Assembly (NCBI GenBank): GCA_039621445.1
Contig: CP154955.1
Coordinates: 13,157,000 to 13,220,999, forward strand
DNA length: 64,000 nucleotides
Reading direction: 5' to 3'
Origin: Euglena gracilis
Taxonomy: Eukaryota > Euglenida > Euglenophyceae > Euglenales
Each line of letters opens with the position of its first letter. The stretch's first letter is position 1. This document shows, piece by piece, positions 51,585 through 62,778 of the stretch. The translations under genes and the position numbers were made by a program. Under the pieces are notes generated by a model that had not been told where the DNA came from, ran no database searches, and saw only the letters and a list, made by a program, of their open reading frames with translations.

Positions 51585-52321
51585 CAGGGCGGTCCTTGAG
51601 CAAAAAAAAAAAATCCTGTCCCCATACACTTCAACCAAAAAATAAGGAAAAGGGGATTTTGACCGGGGAAAATTTTTTGAAAATTTTTTTGAGAAATGAA
51701 CCCAAAATACATGATTTTTGATGGAAAATCACATTTATTCCCAAAAAAAATCTCCAAAATTTAGGGTTCACAATTGTTAGTTTTTAGGAGGGTGGTCAAA
51801 AAATGCAGGTCAAAAAAATGGGACCAAATTTCAAATTTTACTGACATTTTTTCTCTTGGAAATTATTGGATTTTCAGTGGAAAATAACGAAGGTCAAAAA
51901 AAGTGGACCAAATTTTGGCACAGTCAAACTTTACTGACATTTTTTTCCTGTCAAAATTTTGGGATTTTTTTTCAATGGCATTTTTTGCTTCAAAAACCTC
52001 TCAAAATCAAAATTTTGAGAAAATGTTGATTTTTTGGAAGGTGTGAAAAATGGGATTTTGAGGAAGTTTTCCTTGCGAAATGGCCATTTTGCATTTTGCA
52101 TTTTAGGCCATTTAAGGCCATTTTAGGCCATTTTGGGCATTTTAGGCCATTTTAGCTATGGGTGCCTGCATATGGGTCCCAAAATGGGTCAAAAAAACAC
52201 CCGGCGCCAAAGGCACCGTAAAAAATTTTTCGGGTCCAAAACTGCCCTGGGGGGGGGGCGGTCCTTAAGGGGCGGTCCTTAACTAAAAAAAAAAAAATCC
52301 CGTCCCTTATGGACCGCCCTG
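51585..52321. mobile_element. hAT-like non-autonomous element, 737 bp
   Basis: Terminal inverted repeats are CAGGGCGGTCC and GGACCGCCCTG. The exact 8-bp duplication CTCCTTTT lies at 51577-51584 and 52322-52329. The empty site survives in a paralogous repeat copy at 47570-47590 (CAAACTCCTCCTATTGGCC). The interior is A/T runs and CATTTTGG repeats, with a CCGGCGCCAAAGGCACCG string at 52201. No coding capacity. Confidence 0.93.
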
Positions 52322-52329
52322 CTCCTTTT

Positions 52330-53060
52330 GGCCTGCAATCGAACGTGCAGTGGAAAACCTGCCTCCGTGCATTTACGAAAGACACAGTAAATGCTCATTG
52401 AACGAACGAGTGATTTAAATCAATGACACATGTAACCCTCCCCAAAAAATAACACCCAGTCGCCATTGGGTCCTTCGCTGGCAACCTCCGGGGGGTCATA
52501 TTTTGGGGGGGTTGTGGTGTTTCTGTGAGATATCATAGATAAATGTTTGTGAATATTATGTACACATTATATACGTATAGAAATTTTCATACATGCATAC
52601 ATACATACATACATACATACATACATACATACATACATACATACATACATACATACATACATACATACATACATACATACATACATACATACATACATAC
52701 AGATAACTACATACATGTGTAATTTTACATATACAACCACACCACTGTTAATCTTCAAGGAGGTGGATATCATGATTAATGCAACAATAAAATGTGACAG
52801 TAAAATCAACAACAACATCAAGAATGATGATGATGTTAATTGTACACATAATTGGTGTTGTGATAATCATAAATTTGAATTTTCATGAAAACAATGAGCC
52901 AAATTAAATCCTAGAAAACCACCTCCAAGTCGAGCATGCTGCTTCAGTTGAATAAAAAACACCTCGGATTTGCAAACTTTATGATCACATATGTATGAAT
53001 GTGCATAAAACACAGATGCATCACAGACATATACACGCATTTCCTTTTTGGCATATTGGT
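52330..53060 (+). repeat. Old copy of the repeat unit between the body and the gene segment
   Basis: Continues the unit interrupted by the hAT-like element (TGCAGTGGAAAACCTGCC). It then has the (CATA)n tract and the AACAACATCAA and GAGCCAAATTAAATCC landmarks. Confidence 0.8.
52589..52700 (+). repeat. (CATA)n microsatellite, about 27 units
   Basis: Pure CATA tract at the homologous position of the repeat unit. Confidence 0.97.
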
Positions 53061-53098
53061 GACACCCACTGCCGCAGAGGTCAACTGACTCTGACGTT

Positions 53099-53800
53099 TT
53101 GAGCCTCTGGGACAGCTTCGATGTGAAAATGTGTCCCACCAACGTGCCCTTTGACATGCAGGTGCTGCCTCACGAATTTTGGGAAGAGGTTGTGGGGGAG
53201 AGGCTGCTCACCAGGACCAACCACCGTCTGTCGGTATATCACGACAATTCCGGGTTGTTCAATTGGTACCTGAACAGCGTCGAACTTCGAGGAGTACAAT
53301 GAACAGCGTCGAACTTCGAGGAGTACAATGGAAAAGAGATGACTGTGTTCCACACTGCCATTGTAGTGCAGTCCGTCCGTAGCTTTACCTGACGGGTTAG
53401 CCAGCACTCTACGCGCGATGGGTGGAGTTCGTGGGTGCAGGCCAATGCAGCCGGCTGTGAAAGCTACAACCCGTCGCACGTCGAGTTTGCCTCCTGCCGC
53501 TGCTAACAGTTTCCGTTGTATTCACATTGACTTTTCAGTCTCGATCTGCTGGCAGAGCGTCACAAGAAAGCCTCGAGGTAAAAGAGATTTTAGAAAAAGC
53601 CGGGGCTGCCTGCGGGTTCGAAAAATGGTTTCCGACCAACAGCTTCTGCAAGTTCCTGGCCGAGGAGAATTGCACGGTTGGTTACAAAACTATCACTCGG
53701 TTCCAGATTACTTACATATTTGAAAAAACACACCCTTCCACTCGGGTCGACCTTGAAATCAAATCCCCTCTCCCCCCTAGCGTACATGCCAGGTAGCTCC
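53099..53800 (+). pseudogene. Old copy of the repeat-family gene, most complete
   Basis: Contains SLWDSFDVKMCPTNVPFDMQ and FWEEVVGERLLTRTNHRLSV through NWYLNSVEL. Then, in other frames, come NAAGCESYNPSRVEFASCRC and EVKEILEKAGAACGFEKWF, then CKFLAEENCTVGYKTITRF and THPSTRVDLEIKSPLPP. A 29-bp tandem duplication (53273-53330) disrupts it. The family is unknown. Cys-containing central part and mixed helices. Confidence 0.5.
53273..53330 (+). repeat. 29-bp tandem duplication
   Basis: GAACAGCGTCGAACTTCGAG through GTACAAT is present twice in a row. It shifts the frame of the gene copy by two bases. Confidence 0.95.
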
Positions 53801-54740
53801 CTGCCCCGAGGAAATGGCGCTGATTAGGCAAGGGTGGTAGGACGGCGCTGATAAGCAAGGGTGTTAAGACGGCTCTCAAACAAAATGCGCGCTGGCGGCA
53901 TGACGACACAACTGGTGCTGAAAATAATGCATTCTTTGGTTTCTGACGTGTTCTGAAGAGATGTGAAGTGATATGTTTCCTTCGACCTGCCCCCATTTAT
54001 GAGGATTATTCCGAGCTTCCTCGATCGCCCAGGAAGAGAATCCCACACACTGTGTTTGCTGTTTGGGGGCAGCATACTGCCCGGGCCAGCCGTGCTTGAA
54101 ATTGAACCATGAAGGTATTCATTTGCATTTTTTTTAACTTTTTCACAATTCTTGTTGTGCGCTGTGTGTGCCGCGGTTGAGAAGAGTATTCGTGACAAGG
54201 AGTGATTTGTTTTGGAATGTATTTTAATTCCACAGTGCGTTTTGAATGACACCGCACCAACATTTCGATAGTTTGTTTCATCCCTGCATCAAATATCAAA
54301 TCTGGTGCCACACCAGGGTTGTTTTGCGCCACGTCCTCACAGCAGAAAAATTGCTTATTTGTCCCATGTCTGTTGTCAAAGATAATTTGTCAATGTTCTG
54401 ACGGCCATAGCAAAGAAAGTTGCTTCAATGGCAAACACCACGCCAAAAAAGCTTGCTTGCGTCGCAGCACCGTATTATTATTCTTGTGTCACAGCAAATG
54501 CAAGCGTGACGATAATGTGGTTCCGTACGTTGGTCGGAGGTCCATTTCACAAAACCATGAAACAACCTGCTCATTGCTTTCCTCACATTCATTTAATCAA
54601 TGACGATGATGAAGAGTTGGAAGAAAGTAATCATTTCGATGTTTTTTCCATTATCAGTTTTTGTTTCCGCACATTGTCGCGCGCGTCACAATTTCCACAC
54701 CCAGGGCTGTGCTTGTTTCATAGGGACGCAGAGCAGCTTT
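53801..54740 (+). repeat. Old copy of the 3' part of the A unit
   Basis: Follows the A-unit order (matches 1440-2560), including CAAATCTGGTGCCACACCAG and GGCTGTGCTTG. The ATGCGGAAAA block is absent here. No intact frame. Confidence 0.7.
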
Positions 54741-55395
54741 GAGGCTGCCTCTCTTGTAGAATAAGTCATGGTTGAGGCAAAGAATACAATGTGATCTTTT
54801 CTCAGAAGAACCAAAAAACTGCACACACACATACTAGGGGGACGCTGAAGTCGATCCCTTTGTGGAACTCGGGTCCTTCATCGAACTAATTGTAGGAGCC
54901 CTTTTTGGGATCAACGCCAGACCTCGGTCCATCACTAAAGCTGTGTATTGTGCTCTGAGCACAAGACACAATTTTAATAGGCACCATCAGCGGACAGAAA
55001 TGAAGAGTGAGACGGCGACACAAGCATAATGAAGAGAATTTTACCTAAATATGATTTATACCATATAATACCATATAATATACCATGTTATTATAAAATG
55101 TAGAACATCTATAATATTCAATATATCATAAGGGTTTGCAATAACGCTGCACCCAGAAGCACACAAACATCAACCTTGCTGCCTCCCCACTGTTTTCTGT
55201 GGAACAAGTTGGTGGCTGTGCCCTGGCCAGCAGAGCAGATGGTCCTGGCCGCAGCATGGAAAATCTGCAAACCAACGAACACGAACGCCGTGGGCGGCAT
55301 CGGAACCAGAGAGCCCAGGCAATGAGGCAGGGGAGTCCATAGAGGTGAGTGAGACCTGTGGCGATGCAAGTTGCCACAGGTTGGGGTGGGTTGAT
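54741..55395. other. No gene seen
   Basis: Contains a short ACCATATAAT duplication at 55057-55085. Otherwise ordinary sequence. Confidence 0.5.
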
Positions 55396-55545
55396 TGTGT
55401 GTGTGTTTCTTGTGTGCGCTTGTGTGTGTTCTGTGGGTGGGTGGGTGGGTGTGTGTGTGTGTGTGTGTGTGTGCGTGTGTGTGCGTGAGTGCGTGTGCGT
55501 GTGTGGGTGGGTGTGTGGGTGTGTGGGTGGGTGCATCCTTGTGAT
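55395..55545 (+). repeat. (GT)n and GGGT microsatellite
   Basis: GT repeat at 55449-55482, flanked by GGGT and GCGT variants. Open frames of Val/Cys/Gly are compositional. Confidence 0.9.
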
Positions 55546-55550
55546 TACCA

Positions 55551-55950
55551 ACCGGGGGGGAGGGGGGTGGGTGCTATAGGGTGCCTGCCCCTAGCAGGCA
55601 CCACCCCCCCCTGGGGGATAGGGGGGGGGGTGGGGTGACCCCCCCCCCCCACCGAAACAGTCTGGGTGACCGAAAATTTTTGACCCCCCCAAAACGACCA
55701 AAAGTGCCATTTTGGACACTTTTTGGGCAAAAATTTGCCAAAAATGCAAAAATTTTCGGCGCAAAGCGCCGGAGGAAAAAATTGACCCTTTTGGGGGGGT
55801 AGTCCCGGTACCCCCCCCAGGGTCGGTCCGGACCCCCCTGGCAGTTGGGGGGGGGGGCGGTCCGGACCCCCCTTGCGGGCCGGGGGGGGGGGGGGGGCAC
55901 CGCCCCCACCTAAACCATGTACGCCCTCCTTATATCAAACCCTGGGGGGG
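55551..55950. mobile_element. G/C-run element with CGGCGC hairpin, unclassified
   Basis: G and C runs up to 14 long enclose CCAAAAATGCAAAAATTTTC and the hairpin CGGCGCAAAGCGCCG (55757). Same general design as 22616-22899. GGTGCCTGC and GCAGGCACC form a small hairpin at 55580-55602. No clear ends or target duplication. Confidence 0.4.
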
Positions 55951-55984
55951 GAGAAAATTTTTATTGAAAATCCGGGGGTGTGGG

Positions 55985-56058
55985 GTGTGTGTGTGGGTGG
56001 GTGGGTGGGTGGGTGTGGGTGTGTGGGTGGCGTGGGTGTGGGTGGGTGTGGGTGGTGT
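55985..56058 (+). repeat. (GGGT)n/(GTGG)n microsatellite
   Basis: GTGGGTGGGTGGG-type repeats that abut the left inverted repeat at 56059. Confidence 0.9.
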
Positions 56059-56260
56059 GTAGTTCGATATCTGAATGTATGATTAGGAAAGTTTAATGTT
56101 CTTTATGGTTTTATTGTGTCCCTTTTGAAAAATTGGTGCACACCCCATCATTTTTCGGAGGGTTTGCTCCAAATTCCAAGCCTGGATGGACTGAAGGTGT
56201 CACTGATTTGCAGAAAGTGCCACCAAAGTGAGCTTCTCAATATTCGGCACACGTGAGACA
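56059..56260 (+). repeat. Left arm of a 200-bp inverted repeat
   Basis: The sequence from GTAGTTCGATATCTGAATG to GGCACACGTGAGACA is the reverse complement of 59445-59647, with a few mismatches. Confidence 0.93.
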
Positions 56261-56280
56261 GCAATATATCCAAGGTCAGA

Positions 56281-56381
56281 AGTGGGTGTGGGTGTGTGGG
56301 TGGGTGGGTGGGTGTGGGTGTGCGGGTGTGGGTGTGCGGGTGGGTGGGTGTGTGTGGGTGTGTGTGTGGGTGGGTGGGTTC
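56281..56381 (+). repeat. (GGGTGT)n microsatellite
   Basis: GTGGGTGTGGGTG-type repeats just inside the left inverted repeat. Confidence 0.9.
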
Positions 56382-57279
56382 ACAGTCAACACTTCAGCAA
56401 CATATTCCTAAGGGATTTCCGCACCTTTGAAGAAGAGGTTCCACCACGCTGAGCTGAGGAAAATTCACACCACCAGTTCTGATCGACACCTGCAGTACAC
56501 AATGAAAAGATACAACACACAATTAAATTAAAGAAAAACAGAAATTTCCTCCACCCATATGACGCGATCCAGGTACCAGATATGGGGACGGGACGTTATT
56601 AACCAAATACCCATAGCATGTCAATTGCTGAACATTTTTCTGCTCTGGCACTGGGTGGGGGGATGCTGAGCTGAAATCAGCCAACCATCCCAGATGTTCA
56701 GTGCCGGCATCAACCTCGACCAGAATCTTTGGGGAGCTCATGGGGAAAGTACCAGTGCTTTTATGTGAGTATTATCACCAGGGCATATTGACACGGCCTG
56801 ATTTGATTGCCAGCGAGATCATTGGCACCGAGATCATTGGCATCAGCAACGCTGGAAAAAAGGCTGAAGAGGAGGTGGCTAAACCAGGTGTCTGTGAGTG
56901 CCTTTCTCCCAGGGACAACACAATTGAAATTTGAAAATCAAAAACTGTTTTGAGAGTGTGGGGTGTGGGGGAGAGGCGGAATGGCACTGTGGGTTTGCAA
57001 AAACTGGGGACACACACGCGAAAGGGAAATAATCGTCGTGCTGCATTCTTTGCCGCACACTTTCCCAACATTTGCCCATCCTCAGGAAGGAGGAAATTCA
57101 AGTCAAACATCAATATTTTTCCGAACAGCTTTGACGCGAAAAGCTTTTGTTTTTGTTGGATGGTGACCTTTGCTACGGTACAGAGATTGCCAATGTAAAC
57201 AACTTTCGTGCAATCTTAACGGTGCGTACCAATTAAAGAAGACATCAACACAAAACTTTCAAACCCAACTCAGCTCTCC

Positions 57280-57282
<3 letters not shown>

Positions 57283-57329
<47 letters not shown>

Positions 57330-57330
57330 C
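57283..57330 (+). repeat. (CA)n(GA)n microsatellite
   Basis: About 18 CA units followed by about six GA units. Confidence 0.95.
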
Positions 57331-58429
57331 AAGAACACACAAACACACATTCACCGTCAAAATAACAAATACACATCACCCAAGGAAAATAACCACATCC
57401 GCGCAAGCACGCAAACACTCACAACGATCAAGCACACAAACACATACTGGAGTTGCCTGGGACAGCGCAACAGCCCAAAGACACCCTCTGCTGAGGCTTC
57501 CACTCATCATGCGAGGCACTGAGCAGTTCACGTTTAAGAGGGGCATGGCGACAAGGTACGCCAGGCAGGGGCAGATCGGGGGGGCTTTCGCGGAGTGGAG
57601 AAGGGAGAGTACGCCAGCAGGGCAGGTGGAGTGGAGAGGCCTTTGGTTTACGCCAGCAGTGGCGGGCAATCCTAACCGCGGTGGACTGCGGCGGGCTTTT
57701 GGCAGCGGTACGCCGGCAGCCCCACGGCCTCTGGCTGGAGGTCCTCCAGCGAAGCGAGGACGACGTCCGCCAGGCCCCGGAACTGGGACAGTAGCCGGGG
57801 GTCGGGCCAGCCACCCTGTGCCAGAAAACCACGATATGGATAATGCCGCTGGGCGAACCCATCAAGGGTGACCACCACACTGAAATTGACCAACCCGGGG
57901 GGGGGGGGGGGGCTCTGAGTGCCCTGGAGTGACTGGTCAGGCAGGCGCTGCCCACCTGGGGGGGACGGTGCATTGCTGGTTGCGGGCCGAAAAGTGCCCG
58001 AAAATGGGCTCTTTTGGGGCTTTAAGTGCCTCTGACGGCAAAATTTCCTTAGCCCAGTGCCCAGGCACTCTTGGCCATGTGCCCCCACCCTGGGGTCAGA
58101 TCTGGGTGCCTTGGCATGCTTGTCCAGGGTGGGGTCGGCCTTTCCTTAAAACTCATCTTGAGACCCAATATGATGGTGGCGGCAAAGTTTTTCATTCCCA
58201 ATCCGCACCCCGCAAATTAGGGGGTTCTCCAATTCAGCTTTGCTTCTTTCGTTTTCCGGTGACCTTTTGATCAGTGCTCGCAGGGCGGCAAATACAGAGA
58301 TATGTATGCATGTGTGTATGGCTAATGAATATGTGTGTGTGTGTGTGTGTAACCCTGTATTGTTATATACATACATTTTTACATTTTACGCATGCATGCC
58401 CGTATTCATAGTCATATCCGTACACATAT

Positions 58430-58521
58430 ACACATCCATATCCATATCCATATCCATATCCATATCCATATCCATATCCATATCCACATCTGTATCCATA
58501 TCCATATCCATATCCATATCC
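58430..58521 (+). repeat. (CATATC)n minisatellite
   Basis: About 15 copies of CATATC, with CACATCTGTATC interruptions. Confidence 0.95.
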
Positions 58522-58967
58522 ACGACATATGCAAAATGCATATGCATACGATATGCAGCTGCAAGCAAGCCTCACTGGGGCAGAGATGTTGTTGGGATGA
58601 GCCCCCGTGTAACCATAGGAAGGCCAAGCCCCGCAGAAAAAAGATGTGTAGACCCAAAACAAGGAGCAGTGTCGAGATAGCAGCGTTCTCCCGGATGCCT
58701 GATGTGTGTCCAGAATCATTGTTGTTTGTTGAGGAACATTTCCTGCATATCCGCATGGCTCAGTTAGAACTAAATTTTATTGTGATCTGGCCATTCACAT
58801 GTACACTCCTTTGTGTGCGGAACATTTTTCTTCAAATGAAACATTTATGCATCAAAAATGTACATGTGGATGTATGTATATATTTATATGTGCATGCATG
58901 TGGATGTGCAAATGCTGTTGATTATGTGGTTCGGGCGAAAACATACTTAACCCCCTAAGAAACTGTC

Positions 58968-59083
58968 ATGCCCGAGAACCTGTCAGGGTCCCGTCCAGGA
59001 AACTGTCAGGGCCCCGTTACCGGCCAGCCTGCCAGTACAGGAAGTTGTCAGGGTCCCTGGTACCTGCCAACCCGCCAGGGTCA
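58968..59083 (+). repeat. Degenerate CTGTCAGGGTCCC repeat
   Basis: Four imperfect copies of AACTGTCAGGGTCCCGT (58968, 58988, 59011, 59045), with related CCTGCCA strings between. Confidence 0.7.
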
Positions 59084-59444
59084 TTTCTCATTTCCACTTC
59101 CCTTGGTAACATTTGATTGGTTCATTATTCTGTGAATCAATTGGAGTGACTTGTCGTCGTAGTGCACTGGTAGCGACAGCGCAGGGAGGATGACGACGAG
59201 GAGGGGTACAACATCTGGCCTGCCCCACACCCCTCTTTGGCATACTCTGAGGCTTTAACTGTCTGTAACTGTAACTGTAGCTGTCACTGTCTGTACTGTT
59301 GTGCAAATCTCCCTCCATTCCACCTGTCCAAACATTTTCTCCATTCAAGCAACTCCATCTTCAGCGTAACTATCCACATATCCCACATTACGAGGGGGAA
59401 AAAACATGCAACATTATTTAAAAAAAGGCACTTCTGACCACGGA

Positions 59445-59647
59445 TGTCTCACGTGTGCCAAATATTGAGAAGCTCACTTTGGTGGCACTCTCTGCAAAAT
59501 CAGTGACACCTTCAGTCCATCCAGGCTTGGAATTTGGAACAAACCCTCCGAAAAATGATGGGGTGTGCACCTATTTTTCAAAAGGGACACAATAAAACCA
59601 TAAAGAACATTAAACTTTCCTAATCATACATTCAGACATCGAACTAC
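59445..59647 (-). repeat. Right arm of a 200-bp inverted repeat
   Basis: Reverse complement of 56059-56260. The outer ends are ATCGAACTAC here and GTAGTTCGAT on the left. No target duplication visible outside. Confidence 0.93.
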
Positions 59648-59895
59648 TTTGCATCTAAGCACAATTTTTGTCAAGAAAAGTGTCAAAGATCTACTCATGC
59701 ATGCCGTTAGTCGTGGCATCATTTTCATGCATTACCTTGAAACAACCCTCGGACCCAGAGCAGTCTGCCCACCAAAAAAGTCCTCAAACAGGATCGCAGG
59801 CCAGGCTATAATGCCTGCGGATGGTGAACCCTACCCGGGGAATGGGGCGGGGGGGAGGGCGAGGCGGGGGGATAAAAGCACCCCTTGTTTTAGCG
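59648..59895. other. No gene seen
   Basis: Ordinary sequence ending in G-rich DNA. Confidence 0.5.
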
Positions 59896-59940
59896 GGTAA
59901 GCTTCGCTTAAATAATCTCTAAAGAGATAAGAGCTTAGCC
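59896..59940. repeat. GGTAAGCTTCGCT hairpin, copy 2
   Basis: Shares GGTAAGCTTCGCT and TAAGAGCTTAGC with 43208-43250. The middle differs (ATCTCTAAAGAGAT). Confidence 0.65.
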
Positions 59941-61030
59941 ACCTCACATTTTACTTTTACTACTTTTTTCCATTATTTTTGATAACCTAGGAACAGTGTG
60001 TTCATGGGCCAACTCACACAAATGGAATAAGAGTTCATTGCAAAAACTATGATGGTTGAACAATTGATGCCTGAAATAACAAACATTCAAAATACAATCA
60101 GGCACCTCAGCTGCCTAACGTATTGCATGGTGGATATTTCATGCTAATAAGAAATTCGAGGCATTCCAAGGCAATTGATATTATTGACTAATCTCCAAAA
60201 AGGCACTGTTAGAAGAGGAAAACCATTGTGCAAAACTTCTTTTGCCACCAGCACTTTTAAAAAAATAAAAGGCATCAACTCCAATCTTAGTGTAATCTAT
60301 GGCAAACATGCATGAAAAGAAAAGACGAAGATATATTTTGAAACCTCCATGGGTATGGAGTATGAGATAATTCATTATCTGAAGATTGTCAGCATTGTCA
60401 CTTACTTTTGACGGGTTTCTTAAGCTGCAAATTTGGGGAAACACAAATTTTGATTCTTTTCAGGCTGTTTGATGTTCAAAGGAGCTCAAGAACTCGTGGT
60501 TATGGAAAACGATGCATTTGCTCTGGAAATGGTAGGTGTTTGTTTCGTGCAATTTTACGTGCTCGCAACCAGGAATTTTCTTTTGGATGTTCGAAACCGC
60601 TTGGTATGGGATAGTTGCCCTCTTTGTGGTCATTTCATCCGTCAAACAAGGAAATAAATCTGCTTGCAAAGAGCAATCCTCGCCCTTCCTCTGTGATCCT
60701 TCATGCAAAATAAATAATAAACTAATAATAAATAATCTAATAAATAATCAACACACTATCTATTTTGAGAAGAGGGATCTTTCTGGCTTGAAGTGTTGGA
60801 GGTGGCTTCGGGCTGTGAATGTATTCTTGCAAAAATGAGAATGTCTATGTATAATGGTGAGATGACAATCACGTTGACGTTTTTGTCGTTGTTGTTACGA
60901 CGTTGTACACAACGACAGTGGCCAAGCTTTCCACACAGTGCAGCAAAGGCGCCAGAGAATGGAAGCTGATGCACTACGTGCAGTAACTTGTGACGTAATG
61001 TCCCGGGATTATAATTGTTTGCTCATTGGC
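59941..61030. other. No gene seen; AT-rich
   Basis: TAAT/TAAA tract at 60706-60745. Small open frames only, none with family features. Confidence 0.5.
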
Positions 61031-61038
61031 ACTGGCAC

Positions 61039-61271
61039 AGCAAGGGATCCAGGTGCAGGGTTTCATGTTTGTATGCAACAGGTTATGATGGTTTACGCCG
61101 TCATTCCGCAACATTAATAAAGAAAAATTGGGATCCACCAAACATCTATCCATGTACCATAGGGCTAGAGAGCAAGGGATCTAGTGCAGGGTTTCACGTT
61201 TGCAAGTAACATGCTTTTATGAATTATAGTGTCATTCCCCAACATTAATCAACAAAAAATATGACCCACCT
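61039..61271 (+). repeat. Diverged tandem duplication, about 130 bp unit
   Basis: AGCAAGGGATC, CAGGGTTTCA, GTCATTCC and CAACATTAAT recur in order at 61040-61140 and 61171-61270. Confidence 0.8.
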
Positions 61272-62090
61272 ACTATCAATCTACATCCCACATACCACAT
61301 AGACATGGAAAGAACCATAGATTGTGCTAATATTTCTCATTTTTGGAAAAAGAAAGCTCAAAATATTCTCAATCTTTTGAGCTGAATTGGGACGTGACAA
61401 TCGATTCCGCTAAGAAAATTTTTTTTGAATCTGTCAAACTCTGCGGAGTGCCCATGATTGAGGTGGGGAGCAACCCTCTGGAATACATCGCCCAGATGAG
61501 CCTGTTTGGTAGCTACATGTAGATATGGGCGAGGTTTACCTTCTTTTCATCACACGCATGTGGGCAGTGCAAATTAATGTTTGGATCACAACCACCCACT
61601 TCTGGCCTCCGATGTATCCAACAATACGGACAAGGCAATACGGACAAGGCCCCATCACGCAGTCTCCTCTTCGATGATTCATTAGTGGCTGCATAGGAAT
61701 TTCATGTCATAATTTGCGGCGTTGTGTGCGATTCAGGTTACCAAACTTACCTCATTGCCCCTCGCCTGCAAGGGCGAGCAGGTCTATGTCAGGGGTGAGG
61801 TCGACGTGAGATCCCCTTGGCCCCATAAAAATCCGTGGAAAAAAGCAAGACAATTCCTGCACTTATCGACTTTTCATCCTAAATGTAATGGGAGCAACAT
61901 TTCACAATTGTGCCAAAAAAAAGCAGCATTGCTTTGGACATTTGGCACAATGATACAAACCATTACCACTTTTGCACCGGCATCAAACCATTACCACTTG
62001 TTGCACCGGCATTTGAGAGGTGCAGGGTTTTGGACGTACGAGTGTTTCAGAGAAATATGAAATCAGGGGAGGGGATGCGCTGGAAGGCCC
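61272..62090. other. No gene seen
   Basis: Ordinary AT-rich sequence. Contains the duplication CAATACGGACAAGG (61621, 61635) and CACCGGCATCAAACCATTACC-type repeats near 61975-62010. Confidence 0.5.
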
Positions 62091-62095
62091 CCGGA

Positions 62096-62185
62096 AAAAA
62101 TGCGCAAAAATGCGCAAAAATGCGAAAAAAAAAAATGCGCAAAAATGCGCAAAAATGTGCAAAAAAATGCGTAAAAAATGCGCTG
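62096..62185 (+). repeat. ATGCGCAAAA tandem block 1
   Basis: About eight copies of ATGCGCAAAA and variants. Unlike the 23-33 kb motif, its TGCGCA hexamers are spaced by four or more A-rich bases. Confidence 0.9.
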
Positions 62186-62590
62186 ACTTTGTGACATTCC
62201 TAAGGGAAAAAGGACTTAGACAAATTTCCAACAATAAACCCAAAATTAAACCAAAATCACCAAAAAGAGCTGAAATGAAGGCATTTTGGCCAAAAAATGC
62301 ATGACCAAGGTGTCAATCTCCGTTCACCATAACCAACTATGTCAGCCATGGTGCCCCTTACTTGTGACCAGGGGAGTGGGATTTCCGCCTTGGTTACGTG
62401 TCAATGTGGGGTCTCTGAAACCCCTAGTGTCCTCATCGCCATTGGATGAGTACCCACACCTCATCACCCAAGGGTTTTCTCTTGAGGCGGGTCCCTTGGG
62501 TGGAAAAAAAAAGTGCGAAAATGGGTTCGTTGGTTACAGAAATGGGTCAGTTGAATGTGGGCAAAATTCGGTGAGCATGTGATTTGGGTG
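62186..62590. other. No gene seen
   Basis: Ordinary sequence between the two tandem blocks. Confidence 0.5.
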
Positions 62591-62593
62591 GAA

Positions 62594-62778
62594 AATGAAA
62601 TGGCAAAATGTGCAAAATTGGGCAAAAAAATGCGCAAAAAATGCGCAAAAATGGAAAATGTGCAAAATTGGGCAAAAAATGCGCAAAAAATGGAAAATGT
62701 GCAAAAATGGGGGGGAATGTGCAAAAAATGCGCAAAAAAATGCGCAAAAATACGCAAAAATGCGGAAAAATGCGCAGC
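62594..62778 (+). repeat. ATGCGCAAAA tandem block 2
   Basis: Mixed ATGTGCAAAATTGGGC and ATGCGCAAAAA copies. Lys/Cys/Met-rich open frames are compositional. Confidence 0.9.

Larger units (their letters stand above)
56382..59444. other. Interior of the inverted-repeat pair; no gene firmly seen
   Basis: Holds a (CA)n(GA)n tract (57283-57330), a GC-rich stretch 57540-58100 with open frames on both strands, (GT)n at 58332, (CATATC)n at 58430-58520, a degenerate GTCAGGGTCCC repeat (58968-59083) and CTGTAA repeats (59260-59285). No transposase motif recognised. Confidence 0.5.

Noticed and set aside
57170-57973. Genes on either strand in the GC-rich 57.2-58.0 kb stretch
   Set aside because: Frames overlap on both strands, begin in microsatellite DNA and show no family features or splice signals.
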